From: Pseudomonas sp. MM213
GTDB lineage: Bacteria > Pseudomonadota > Gammaproteobacteria > Pseudomonadales > Pseudomonadaceae
Assembly (NCBI RefSeq): GCF_020423045.1
Contig: NZ_CP081943.1
Coordinates: 1,302,001 to 1,366,000, forward strand
DNA length: 64,000 nt
Reading direction: 5' to 3'
Shown here: positions 26,392 to 34,090 of the stretch, in pieces
Numbering within the stretch: position 1 is the stretch's first letter
Layout of the letters: each line of letters opens with the position of its first letter
The notes under the pieces: generated by a model
The model's input: the letters and a program-made list of their open reading frames with translations, nothing else
What the model was told of the DNA's origin: nothing
Database searches by the model: none
Made by a program: the position numbers and the translations under genes

Positions 26392-26906
26392 AGTTAGTTA
26401 CTCGCCTGTTTTGAAGTAACCGCCAGCACCGTGACCAAACGATGGGAGGCGGACCGTGTACAGGTTTGGTCAACTGAGAACAGTAACTCAGCTCGCCCGA
26501 AGGCGTCCTGCACACAGCCGCCACAGCATTGCGCCATGCGAACAGAGATGTCCGCAAAGCGAATGATGTCACACTTGTATGCACTGTTTAATTTTCAGGT
26601 GACCAAACCTGTTCGCTGATTTTGCAGCGAGCCCAAACAGTAATCGCTACGCCCCATCAGCCGAAAGTCGACAAAGCATCCATCCTTGTAGGACGAAGCC
26701 GAAGCTACCGAAGATTCTTGCCCCAACGAAACGCCTGACAGAATCGTCCCTTACGACAGGCGGCATTCAGCCGGGTTAACCATTGCTTAACCCTGCGGTC
26801 CAAGACTTTACTGGACCGCACGCCCTCAGGTTCCTCTGACGCCCAGTGCGGCAGGTTCGACGTTCACTACGTCGAACTCTCGTTCCGTCCGCACCGGAGA
26901 TTGCTC
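26392..26906. other. Divergent intergenic region
   Basis: A 515-base gap between the small DUF gene and the DUF2790 gene. The first 240 bases hold the paired repeats described separately. Further on there is a GTTAACC-ATT-GCTTAACC near-repeat (26776-26793) and TTCGACG-TTCAC-TACGTCGAA (26857-26875), a short dyad just before the DUF2790 gene. No credible gene is seen. Confidence 0.5.
26431..26630 (-). promoter_or_regulatory. Candidate structured leader with alternative pairings
   Basis: On the minus strand this leader has a small hairpin (TCGCTG, 6-base loop, CAGCGA; 26613-26630), then arm A (ACAGGTTTGGTCA, 26600-26612), arm A' (TGACCAAACCTGT, 26460-26472) and arm A'' (GTTTGGTCAC, 26431-26440). 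A' can pair with A over 13 bases or with A'' over 9, and A'' lies only about 40 bases before the DUF start codon. A GTG-started frame of 68 codons (26378-26584) runs through it and overlaps the DUF start by 14 bases. The switch role is inference. Confidence 0.5.
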
Positions 26907-27173
26907 ATGAATACGCGCATTTTGCTGGTTACCGCTGCCCTCGCCTGCACCGGGTTTACCGGGCTTGCCCAGGCCGACGACACCACTTCCTCACAAGCCG
27001 TGCCCTACGAATACGGGATGCCGCTGCACGTGGCCAAGGTGGTTGCGCTGACCGAACCTACGACGCTGGACTGCAAAGTCATTACGGCTGAGATGAAGTA
27101 CATCGATACGTCGGGCAAACCCGCAGAGATCTCGTATCGCAAATGGTCGGATGCGTGCAGTTATCAGAATTGA
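26907..27173 (+). CDS. DUF2790 family secreted small protein
   Basis: An 88-residue protein with a signal peptide (about 1-22, ending LAQA) and the DUF2790 core. The core has YEYGMPLHVAKVVAL, then a cysteine in LDCKVITAEMKYIDTSG and a final cysteine in WSDACSYQN. The two cysteines probably form a periplasmic disulfide. Members are small periplasmic proteins of unknown function that are common in Pseudomonas. The ATG at 26907 has CGGAGA upstream; an earlier start at 26901 is less likely. Confidence 0.83.
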   Translation: MNTRILLVTAALACTGFTGLAQADDTTSSQAVPYEYGMPLHVAKVVALTEPTTLDCKVITAEMKYIDTSGKPAEISYRKWSDACSYQN

Positions 27174-27195
27174 TAACGCGACACTCATGCTTTTC

Positions 27196-27297
27196 TGTAG
27201 GAGCGAGCTTGCTCGCGAAAAACGTTCGGATAACGCGTTTATTCAGAAAACACGCGTTATCGTTTACGTCCATCGCGAGCAAGCTTGCTCCTACAGG
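27196..27297. repeat. REP-like inverted pair
   Basis: TGTAGGAGCGAGCTTGCTCG at one end and its reverse counterpart CGAGCAAGCTTGCTCCTACA at the other bracket about 60 bases. These themselves contain ATAACGCGTTTATT and its partner AACACGCGTTAT. It lies between the convergent DUF2790 and DUF1652 genes and would act as a 3' structure for both. Confidence 0.83.
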
Positions 27298-27304
27298 AGT
27301 GGGC

Positions 27305-27574
27305 TTAAAGCGCTTGCCGGTCGGGATGCAGCGTCTGCAGCGCTGCCCTATGCTGAATTTCGGTGCGCAGCTCGGCAATCAGGTCATTGATTTCCCGGCA
27401 GCCATTGAGTGTGCTGGCGTCTATGCCAGTGACCAATAGATCCACTTGATCGGTCTGGCCGTCGGCATACACCTTGATGCTCATCGACAGGTCGGGCGTC
27501 AGCGTGCATTGACAACGTTTCGGCAGAAAACTGCTTTCGATGATGTTGCGAAGTTCCAAGGCAGAAAGAAACAT
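27305..27574 (-). CDS. DUF1652 family protein
   Basis: An 89-residue cytoplasmic protein opening MFLSALELRNIIESSFLP, the signature start of Pseudomonas DUF1652 proteins, followed by CQCTLTPDLSMSIKV and QVDLLVTGIDAS. The ATG at 27574 has AGGAGAGG upstream, which settles the start against an upstream frame extension to 27604. Function is unknown. It is convergent with the DUF2790 gene. Confidence 0.85.
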   Translation of the reverse strand: MFLSALELRNIIESSFLPKRCQCTLTPDLSMSIKVYADGQTDQVDLLVTGIDASTLNGCREINDLIAELRTEIQHRAALQTLHPDRQAL

Positions 27575-27878
27575 GGCGACCCTCTCCTTATGTGAGATTG
27601 CCAATCAGCTATCAATGCCGACTCAACTCATTCGCGGCCAGCTTCAGGACCAGATGAAGCATAAAACATGCCCCGGATTTCGCCGTGCAGCTCATCGGTA
27701 ATTCAAAGGTTTAATGTGTCTTCAAGTAAATGAACTCATGCAGTCTGCAAGAACACCGCTTCTCGCCCCTGCAAATTGCAACCTGATGAGTCCGGGTTTG
27801 CATTGGCCGCCCATGGCAGTAAAAATGCGGCCACTCCCTTTAACATCCGCTGACCCTACTCACACGCAAGGAGGCATC
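27575..27878. other. Divergent promoter region between DUF1652 and ecotin genes
   Basis: A 304-base spacer. It contains a perfect inverted repeat, TGGCCGC (27804-27810) and GCGGCCA (27827-27833), 46 bases before the ecotin ATG, which could be an operator or a 5' mRNA hairpin. No gene is supported. Confidence 0.45.
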
Positions 27879-28361
27879 ATGGGTTCATTGACCCGAATCA
27901 CTACCGTCGGCCTGATTGTTGCCGGGCTATCCGCCGTTGTTCACGCAGCCAAACTCGAAGACGTTGCACCGTTTCCCAAAGCCGAAAACGGCTTCACCCG
28001 CCAGGTCATTCACCTCGCCCCACAAGCAAGTGAAGACAACTACCAGGTCGAAATTCTCGCGGGCAAGACCTTGACCGTTGACTGCAATCGCCAACGCCTG
28101 GGCGGTATGCTCGAGGAGAAAAACCTCGAAGGCTGGGGCTACCCGTTCTACCGACTGGAAAAAGTGATCGGCCCGATGAGCACGCTGATGGCCTGCCCGG
28201 ATGGCAAAAGCAAACAGGACTTCGTCCCGGTGGTCGGTGACGGCTTCAGGTTGCGTTACAACAGCAAGCTGCCGATCGTGCTGTATGTGCCCAAGGACGT
28301 TGAAGTGCGCTATCGGATTTGGTCGGCGTCGAGCACGGTCGAAAAAGCTGTTCAGGAATAA
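27879..28361 (+). CDS. eco: Ecotin, periplasmic serine protease inhibitor
   Basis: A 160-residue ecotin. A signal peptide (about 1-23, ending VHAA) is followed by [20 protein letters not shown], the typical start of mature ecotin. It has the disulfide cysteines in [11 protein letters not shown] and LMACPDGKS and the C-terminal dimerisation strand region [11 protein letters not shown]. The reactive-site region STLMAC carries the P1 methionine as in E. coli ecotin. It blocks trypsin-like host or predator proteases in the periplasm. The ATG at 27879 has AAGGAGG; the frame is open upstream but unsupported. Confidence 0.92.
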   Translation: MGSLTRITTVGLIVAGLSAVVHAAKLEDVAPFPKAENGFTRQVIHLAPQASEDNYQVEILAGKTLTVDCNRQRLGGMLEEKNLEGWGYPFYRLEKVIGPMSTLMACPDGKSKQDFVPVVGDGFRLRYNSKLPIVLYVPKDVEVRYRIWSASSTVEKAVQE

Positions 28362-28382
28362 TCCCCGCCCAAATGCAAAACC

Positions 28383-28473
28383 TGTAGGAGCAAGCTTGCT
28401 CGCGATAGCGGACTTTCAGCCACCAGATGTGTTGAATGTACAACCGTCATCGCGAGCAGGCTCGCTCCCACAG
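28383..28473. repeat. REP-like inverted pair
   Basis: TGTAGGAGCAAGCTTGCTCG and the reverse element CGCGAGCAGGCTCGCTCCCACAG flank about 45 bases between the convergent ecotin and threonine dehydratase genes. Confidence 0.8.
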
Positions 28474-28514
28474 GGGGAACGGGTGATCGATTAGCGCCCA
28501 GCGCCCGCTCACGC

Positions 28515-29528
28515 TTACGCTGGGGCGTCGCTCAATGCAGCGCGCTCGGCGACGTGGCGCAAGCTGTCGAAGTTGATGTTGGCGCCGGAGTCGATGGCCA
28601 CCAGCGTCTGACCACGCACGCCAGTCTGCGCCACGTACTTCTTGATGCCCGCCACGGCCAACGCGCCGGAAGGTTCGGTGATCGAGCGGGTATCGTCGTA
28701 GATGTTCTTGATCGCCGCGCAGAGTTCGTCATTGCTGACGGTCAGCACCTCATCCACGCAAAACCGGCAGACCTCGAAACCATAAGCGCCGATCTGCGCG
28801 ACGGCGACGCCATCGGCGAACGTACCGACGTTGGGCAGGACAACACGCTCGTCTGCCTGTAAGGCGGCGCGCAGGCACGCGGAATGTTCCGACTCGACGC
28901 CAATGATGCGGACTTCAGGCCGCAGGTATTTGACGTACGCGGCGATGCCCGCGATCAGGCCGCCACCGCCCACCGGCACGAAGATCGCGTCGAGCGCTCC
29001 TTGGTGCTGACGGAGGATTTCCATGGCGACGGTGCCCTGCCCCGCGATCACGTCCGGGTCGTCGAAGGGCGAAACGAAGGTGCGGCCGGTTTGTTCTGCG
29101 AGGTTCAAGGCGTACGCCAGGGCAAACGGAAAACTCTCCCCGTGCAGCACGGCATCGGCACCACGGCTGCGCACCCCGAGCACCTTCAATTCCGGTGTGG
29201 TGGCGGGCATGACGATGGTCGCGGCAATCCCCAATTCACGCGCCGCCAGCGCCACGCCCTGGGCATGGTTGCCTGCCGAGGCGGTGATCACACCGCGCGC
29301 CTTCTGCTCATCGCTGAGCTGTACCAACTTGTTGTAGGCGCCACGGATCTTGAAGGAAAAAGTCGGCTGCAAGTCTTCGCGTTTCAACAGGATCTGATTG
29401 CCGAGGACTTCGGACAGCGCCGGCGCTACTTGCAACGGCGTGCGTACCGCCAGTTCGTACACCGGCGCGGCGAGGATCTTTTTGACGTAATGCTCAAGCA
29501 AGCTCTGCTGGGCGGGTGTGCTGTTCAT
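28515..29528 (-). CDS. ilvA: Threonine dehydratase, short form without ACT domain
   Basis: A 337-residue PLP enzyme of the serine/threonine dehydratase family. The PLP lysine is in PTFSFKIRGAYNKL, the phosphate-binding loop in VPVGGGGLIAGIA and the asparagine loop in SAGNHAQGVA. It converts threonine to 2-oxobutyrate, the first step to isoleucine. Classical biosynthetic IlvA has about 500 residues with C-terminal ACT-like regulatory domains, which are missing here, so allosteric isoleucine inhibition is not expected. The upstream Ile/Thr leader peptide and terminator suggest control by attenuation instead. The ATG at 29528 has AGGAGA upstream. Confidence 0.88.
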   Translation of the reverse strand: MNSTPAQQSLLEHYVKKILAAPVYELAVRTPLQVAPALSEVLGNQILLKREDLQPTFSFKIRGAYNKLVQLSDEQKARGVITASAGNHAQGVALAARELGIAATIVMPATTPELKVLGVRSRGADAVLHGESFPFALAYALNLAEQTGRTFVSPFDDPDVIAGQGTVAMEILRQHQGALDAIFVPVGGGGLIAGIAAYVKYLRPEVRIIGVESEHSACLRAALQADERVVLPNVGTFADGVAVAQIGAYGFEVCRFCVDEVLTVSNDELCAAIKNIYDDTRSITEPSGALAVAGIKKYVAQTGVRGQTLVAIDSGANINFDSLRHVAERAALSDAPA

Positions 29529-29573
29529 GGTCGTCTCCTGACGTTGATCAGAACCCAAGAGACAGAAAGTAAA

Positions 29574-29594
29574 AACCCGCCTCTAGGGCGGGTT
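29574..29594 (-). terminator. Attenuator terminator upstream of threonine dehydratase
   Basis: On the minus strand AACCCGCC and GGCGGGTT form a perfect 8-bp stem around a 5-base loop, followed by TTTTTA. It lies between the leader peptide stop and the dehydratase ATG at 29528. The 5' arm CCCGCC can alternatively pair with GGCGGG at the end of the leader peptide (29617-29622), giving a mutually exclusive antiterminator. Confidence 0.85.
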
Positions 29595-29612
29595 GGGTGC
29601 TGCAGTCGTGAG

Positions 29613-29678
29613 CTAGCCCGCCAAATAAGGAATGGCGGTAATAATGCTTGGCTGGCAGCGCAATACGGTGGAAGTCAT
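29613..29678 (-). CDS. Leader peptide of the threonine dehydratase attenuator
   Basis: A 21-codon open frame beginning MTSTVLRC and ending with IPYLAG. It has Thr at 2, 4 and 14 and Ile at 12, 13 and 16, the end-product and substrate of the pathway. Stalling at the Ile/Thr codons would leave GGCGGG (last three codons) free to pair with the terminator's 5' arm; full translation would cover it and allow termination. No Shine-Dalgarno sequence is present. The predicted transcription start falls on the A of the ATG, so translation may be leaderless. Confidence 0.72.
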   Translation of the reverse strand: MTSTVLRCQPSIITAIPYLAG

Positions 29679-29684
29679 GGCTGG

Positions 29685-29713
29685 AAATTAGCCGGGCATG
29701 GCAGGCAAGTCAA
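29685..29713 (-). promoter_or_regulatory. Sigma-70 promoter of the threonine dehydratase leader
   Basis: On the minus strand TTGACT (29708-29713) and TAATTT (29685-29690) are separated by exactly 17 bases. Counting seven bases from the end of the -10 box puts the start at 29678, the first base of the leader-peptide ATG. Confidence 0.7.
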
Positions 29714-29775
29714 TGGCCAAATTTTCCCGGCCTGTGTAGGCTCGCTGTTCTGCTCATCGTCCAAGGAAGGAAACC

Positions 29776-30111
29776 ATGAAGTCCATCGCCCTGCCCCTGA
29801 TTGCCCTGCTCGCCTTCGCTGGCTACACCGTTGCGGTGATGCTCCAGGCGGAACAATCGTTGATCGAATTTGGCATCAGCCTGATGTCGCGACCTGATAC
29901 GGCGCAGGTGGTGATTGATCTTTATCTGCTGGCGACGCTGGCCGGGGTGTGGATGTACAGCGATGCGCGCAAGCGTGGGCAGTCGGCATTGTCCGTCATT
30001 CCCTATCTATTGCTCACCGCGATTTTTGTGTCGATTGGGCCGTTGTTGTATCTCGTGGTTCGCGGGTTGCAGGATCGGAAGAGGTCTGTGGGTGCCGCGC
30101 AAGAAGTCTGA
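29776..30111 (+). CDS. DUF2834 family small membrane protein
   Basis: A 111-residue inner-membrane protein with three hydrophobic segments: an N-terminal helix, LYLLATLAGVWMYSD and YLLLTAIFVSIGPLLYLVV. The WMYSDARKRG and SIGPLLYLVVR motifs match DUF2834. Function is unknown. It is preceded by AAGGAAGG and is divergent from the attenuator promoter of the threonine dehydratase gene. Confidence 0.8.
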   Translation: MKSIALPLIALLAFAGYTVAVMLQAEQSLIEFGISLMSRPDTAQVVIDLYLLATLAGVWMYSDARKRGQSALSVIPYLLLTAIFVSIGPLLYLVVRGLQDRKRSVGAAQEV

Positions 30112-30141
30112 TTCTGAGAGAGTGTGTGTGGGTGTTGAGGG

Positions 30142-30237
30142 CGCCATCGCCAGCAAGCCGGCTCCTACAGGAGATTTGTGTTGAACAGGAAACCTGAGTT
30201 CAACCCGGACCATTGTGGGAGCGAGCCTGCTCGCGAT
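30142..30237. repeat. REP-like elements
   Basis: A reverse REP (CCATCGCCAGCAAGCCGG to CTCCTACAGG, about 30142-30172) and a second type (GTGGGAGCGAGCCTGCTCGC, 30214-30237) lie between the convergent DUF2834 and CorA-like genes. The two belong to different REP subfamilies, so they do not form a matched pair. Confidence 0.75.
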
Positions 30238-30258
30238 TACGGCCTGACATTCACCACA

Positions 30259-31182
30259 TCATTTGGCCAAACGCCTGAGCCCCAACACCATCACTCCCGC
30301 CCCTAGCATCATCGCCGTCAAAAATAATGGATACGACACCCACCACGGCGTCCCCGCCGTCATCATGCTGAACTCGGACATGCCGCCGATGCTCGCAATC
30401 AGGTTCAGCGGCAGAAACACCACGTTGATCAGCGTCAGTTTGCGCAGCAGGTTGTTCATGCTGTTGTTCATCAGGTTGCCCCGGGCGTCGATCAGCCCGG
30501 AGAACACCGTGGAATAGATTTCCGCCTGTTTGTAGCACTGGTTGTTTTCAATGATCAGGTCGTCGATCAGGCCGATGGCCTCGGCGCCGAAGTGCTCCTT
30601 TTCCGCGTGGTTGCGCAGCCGGGTCAGGACCGCGCCGTTGCTGTGAATCGCATTGATGTAATAGATCAGGCTTTCGCTGAGGTTGAACATCTGGATGAGG
30701 TGCTGGTTCTGCATCGACGCGTTGAATTTCTGCTGCAACTCCCGCGCAACCAGCTTGATCACCTTGAGGTGGCCCAGGTAGTGATGGATGTTGTTGAACA
30801 GCAGATCCAGCAACACATCCAACGGCGTGTTCAGTTTCTGCCGGGTGCCGAGCCCATGCAGCGGCGAATCGTCGGTGGCGATCACCAGCAAACGCTGGGT
30901 AGAAAACAGCAAGCCGCAGGACGACACTTCAAAAGCCAGGCTGCCGGCGCCGGAGTAGTTCTCCGGGCGCTTCCAGATCAGAAACAGGTTGTCGGGGTGA
31001 AACTCGATGCGCGATACCTCGTCCGGGTCCAGCGCCGACGCCAGGGCGTGTTCATCGAGTTTGAAATGGCTGTGCAGCAAGTCGCGCTCGGCCGCATCGG
31101 GGTTGCTGAACAGCATCACTTCGGCGTCCAGCCGTTCGACCGCATGCAGCACGCCGTGGGTCAGTTGAAAGCTCTTGATCAT
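30259..31182 (-). CDS. CorA-family divalent cation transporter with GMS motif
   Basis: A 307-residue CorA/ZntB-like protein. A large cytoplasmic domain is followed by two C-terminal membrane helices (about 250-270 and 283-301). The loop that normally holds the GMN selectivity motif reads SIGGMSEFSMM, with serine replacing the conserved asparagine. Such proteins form pentamers moving Mg, Zn or Co; the changed motif makes the ion uncertain. It begins 7 bases after the stop of the RimK-like gene, so the two are co-transcribed. Confidence 0.85.
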   Translation of the reverse strand: MIKSFQLTHGVLHAVERLDAEVMLFSNPDAAERDLLHSHFKLDEHALASALDPDEVSRIEFHPDNLFLIWKRPENYSGAGSLAFEVSSCGLLFSTQRLLVIATDDSPLHGLGTRQKLNTPLDVLLDLLFNNIHHYLGHLKVIKLVARELQQKFNASMQNQHLIQMFNLSESLIYYINAIHSNGAVLTRLRNHAEKEHFGAEAIGLIDDLIIENNQCYKQAEIYSTVFSGLIDARGNLMNNSMNNLLRKLTLINVVFLPLNLIASIGGMSEFSMMTAGTPWWVSYPLFLTAMMLGAGVMVLGLRRLAK

Positions 31183-31189
31183 CGGCCGA

Positions 31190-32764
31190 TCACCAGGCCT
31201 GGCCGCGGCGTTTGAGTTCCAGTCGGCGGACGAATTCTTCCAGCACCAACGAGTACAAATCGTCCTGCAGATACGCGTCTTCGATGCCGGCGTCCATGTT
31301 CGGGTTGTCGTTGACCTCGATGACCACCACCTTGTCGCCGGACTGCTTGAGGTCGACGCCGTAGAGGCCGTCGCCGATGAGGTTCGCGGTTTTCACCGCC
31401 AGTTCCACCACCGCACGCGGTGCTTCGTGAATTGCCAGCGTACGGCATTCGCCGTTGATGTCCTGCCCCTTGGCCTTGTGGTTGTAGATCTGCCAATGGC
31501 CCTTGGACATGAAGTACTGGCAGGCAAAGATCGGTTTGCGGTTGAGCACGCCGATGCGCCAGTCGTACTCGGTGTAGAAGAACTCCTGAGCCAGCAACAG
31601 CACCGAGTGTTCGAACAGTTCGGCGGTCGCTTCGAGCAAGGCTTGCTGGCTTTCGACCTTGATCACGCCACGGGAGAAACAACCGTCGGGAATCTTCAAC
31701 ACCAGCGGAAAACCCAGGCGCTCGCCGACCCGTTCGAAATCTTCCGGTCGTTCCTTGTAGAGGATTTCGGTGGCGGGCATACCCAATTGATGGCTATTGA
31801 GCAGGTCGGTCAGGTAGACCTTGTTGGTGCAACGCAGGATCGATGCCGGGTCATCCATCACCACCAACCCTTCGCTCTCGGCTTTTTTCGCGAAACGGTA
31901 GGTGTGGTTGTCGACGCTTGTGGTCTCGCGGATCAACAGCCCGTCGTATTCGGCGATGCGTGCGTAGTCCTTGCGCTCGACCAGCTCCACATCAATGCCC
32001 AAGGTCTTGCCCACGCGTACGAAATTTTCCAGCGCCTTGGGGTTGGACGGCGGCAACGCTTCCTGCGGATCGTGCAGGATCGCCAGGTCATAACGGGCCA
32101 GGCGCCGCGACCGTGGCACGCGCCAGATCTTGCGGCTGAACGTGTCGAGTGAGTGGGCGAACTGATCTTCCTGATCTTCGCGCAACTTGTGCAAGGCGCC
32201 AGACTTTATCCCTTCGATGTGCCAGCCGTTAGTTCGACGAAATTCAACTAACAATATCGGACACGGAAACACTTCAAACAACTGCCGCGCCAAATCCTGC
32301 AACGGCTCTATATGTGTCTTGCCAAAATACAGGGTCAGGGTAAAACCTTCGGTATCACTGTAAAGGTGATGACTGAGGGCTTTTTCCAGGGTTTTATCCA
32401 GGTCATCCAGCGCCAGGCCGTACAGGGCTTTGCGCGTCAGTTCGCTGATGGTGCGCACCGATGGAATAACCTTGTGCCCCCGCGCCTCGGCCAGCAGCGA
32501 GCAGTAATAACCGTGCCCCAGGTACTTGTAGCTGCGGCACAGGTTGATCACCTGGACCCGTTTGCCCTGCTCGTTGTCGCGGGTCTGCTCGAGGTATTCC
32601 TGAGCCGTGACGATGTCTTCGCTGGGAAAGTAGGACGCCCAGTCTTCCTTGCGTTCGACGATGATAATCAACTGACTTGAAGTTCTAACCGTGTCATTTA
32701 AATAAGTTGCTGCCGGCAAACTTTGCTCGGATACTTCGCGCCAATGACCTTGTACCGCTGACAT
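31190..32764 (-). CDS. RimK-like ATP-grasp ligase with N-terminal RLAN-type domain
   Basis: A 524-residue protein. The N-terminal part (about 25-240) resembles the RimK-like ATP-grasp N-terminal domain (SQLIIIVERKEDWASYFP). The C-terminal ATP-grasp fold has LVLKIPDGCFSRGVIKVES and the metal-binding VVVIEVNDNPNMDAGIED. RimK-type enzymes ligate glutamate or other amino acids to protein C-termini or peptides. It is divergent (92-base spacer) from a GNAT/C39-peptidase fusion, a neighbourhood known for peptide-modifying systems, and is followed by a CorA-like gene. The ATG at 32764 is chosen over an upstream extension to 32911 that would run through the divergent promoter. Confidence 0.87.
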   Translation of the reverse strand: MSAVQGHWREVSEQSLPAATYLNDTVRTSSQLIIIVERKEDWASYFPSEDIVTAQEYLEQTRDNEQGKRVQVINLCRSYKYLGHGYYCSLLAEARGHKVIPSVRTISELTRKALYGLALDDLDKTLEKALSHHLYSDTEGFTLTLYFGKTHIEPLQDLARQLFEVFPCPILLVEFRRTNGWHIEGIKSGALHKLREDQEDQFAHSLDTFSRKIWRVPRSRRLARYDLAILHDPQEALPPSNPKALENFVRVGKTLGIDVELVERKDYARIAEYDGLLIRETTSVDNHTYRFAKKAESEGLVVMDDPASILRCTNKVYLTDLLNSHQLGMPATEILYKERPEDFERVGERLGFPLVLKIPDGCFSRGVIKVESQQALLEATAELFEHSVLLLAQEFFYTEYDWRIGVLNRKPIFACQYFMSKGHWQIYNHKAKGQDINGECRTLAIHEAPRAVVELAVKTANLIGDGLYGVDLKQSGDKVVVIEVNDNPNMDAGIEDAYLQDDLYSLVLEEFVRRLELKRRGQAW

Positions 32765-32856
32765 AGTGATTGATCCGTTGGAGAACAAGACCTTTCCTAT
32801 TAAGCACGAACTTTTTCGAAAGTCCCGTTTCGTTACGCAACTTTTACGGCGGTCAT

Positions 32857-33957
32857 ATGAATCCTGTCTTTCGCTTGGCGGTAGTTGAAGACTTACCCGC
32901 GTTGCTGGCACTTGAACAGCAATGTTTCACCACGGACCGGCTCACCAGCCGCAGCTTTCAATGGATGATCACCCGCGCTCACGGACGACTGCTGGTGGCC
33001 CAGCGTGGCGAGCAATTGCTGGGTTACGCGGTGGTGTTGTTTCACCGGGGCACATCGCTGGCGCGGCTCTACTCGATTGCCATCGCCGAACAGGCTCGCG
33101 GCAGTGGGCTCGGCAAGCAATTGCTGGAACGCATCGAGGCCTGCGCCCTGGAACACGACTGCGCGTACCTGCGGCTGGAAGTGCGCATCGACAACCCCGC
33201 CGCCATCGCCCTGTATGAGCGCAACGGTTACCGGCGCTTCGCGCTGATCCATGATTATTACCAGGACCATGCCGAGGCGCTGCGCCTGGAAAAACGCATC
33301 CTTCAGCACCGTGACTCGCGCAATATCAACGTGCCCTGGTACGCCCAGACCACCGATTTCACCTGCGGCCCCGCGTGCCTGTTGATGGCCATGGGCGCAC
33401 TGCAAACCGGTCGAGTGCTGGAGCGCCGCGAAGAACTGCAGATCTGGCGCGAGGCGACGACCGTGTTCATGACCTCTGGCCACGGTGGGTGCAGCCCTCA
33501 AGGCCTGGCATTGGCGGCGGCGCGGCGCGGGTTTCGTGTGCGCCTGCAAGTGAGCATGGCCGGGCCGTTGTTTCTCGATGGCGTGCGCGATGAGCATAAA
33601 AAAGACGTCATGCGCCTGGTGCACGAGGAGTTCATGGCTCAGTTGGGAACAACCGACGTCGAACAGGTGCTCGGTGGTCCGCTGGACCTGCCACGGTTAC
33701 TGAACGACGGCGGCCAGCCGCTGGTGCTGATCAGCAGCTACCGGCTGACCCGCTCCAAGTCGCCGCACTGGGTGATCGTCACTGATTGCGATGAGGAATT
33801 TGTGTACCTGCACGACCCGGATGTCGACCATAGCCAGCATCGTCAGCCCATGGACTGCCAGCATTTGCCGGTCAGCCATGGGGAGTTCGAGAAGATGTGC
33901 AGTTTCGGGCGCGGTAAGTTGCGGGCGGCGGTGATTCTTTATCGCCGCTCCCTGTAG
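32857..33957 (+). CDS. GNAT acetyltransferase fused to C39-like peptidase
   Basis: A 366-residue fusion. Residues 1-145 are a GNAT domain with the acetyl-CoA loop EQARGSGLGKQLLERIE and an ALYERNGYRRF end. Residues about 165-360 are a papain-like C39 domain: nucleophile cysteine in TTDFTCGPACLLMAM, histidine in SPHWVIVTDC and aspartate in YLHDPDVD. The pairing of an acetyltransferase and a cysteine peptidase beside a RimK-like ligase suggests synthesis, capping or trimming of a peptide or modified protein. The ATG at 32857 has GGCGG upstream; the frame extends to 32770 without support. Confidence 0.87.
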   Translation: MNPVFRLAVVEDLPALLALEQQCFTTDRLTSRSFQWMITRAHGRLLVAQRGEQLLGYAVVLFHRGTSLARLYSIAIAEQARGSGLGKQLLERIEACALEHDCAYLRLEVRIDNPAAIALYERNGYRRFALIHDYYQDHAEALRLEKRILQHRDSRNINVPWYAQTTDFTCGPACLLMAMGALQTGRVLERREELQIWREATTVFMTSGHGGCSPQGLALAAARRGFRVRLQVSMAGPLFLDGVRDEHKKDVMRLVHEEFMAQLGTTDVEQVLGGPLDLPRLLNDGGQPLVLISSYRLTRSKSPHWVIVTDCDEEFVYLHDPDVDHSQHRQPMDCQHLPVSHGEFEKMCSFGRGKLRAAVILYRRSL

Positions 33958-33971
33958 CAGTTGACGGAACC

Positions 33972-34060
33972 TGTGGGAGCGAGCCTGCTCGCGATGGGGC
34001 CTTACCAATCAACATAGATGTTGGCCATAAGTCCGCTATCGCGAGCAGGCTCGCTCCCAC
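33972..34060. repeat. REP-like inverted pair
   Basis: GTGGGAGCGAGCCTGCTCGC and its reverse complement-like copy GCGAGCAGGCTCGCTCCCAC flank about 45 bases between the convergent GNAT/C39 and sugar dehydrogenase genes. The arms match almost perfectly over 22 bases. Confidence 0.85.
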
Positions 34061-34090
34061 AAGTTTCGCCAGCGGCTACAGGAATTGTGT

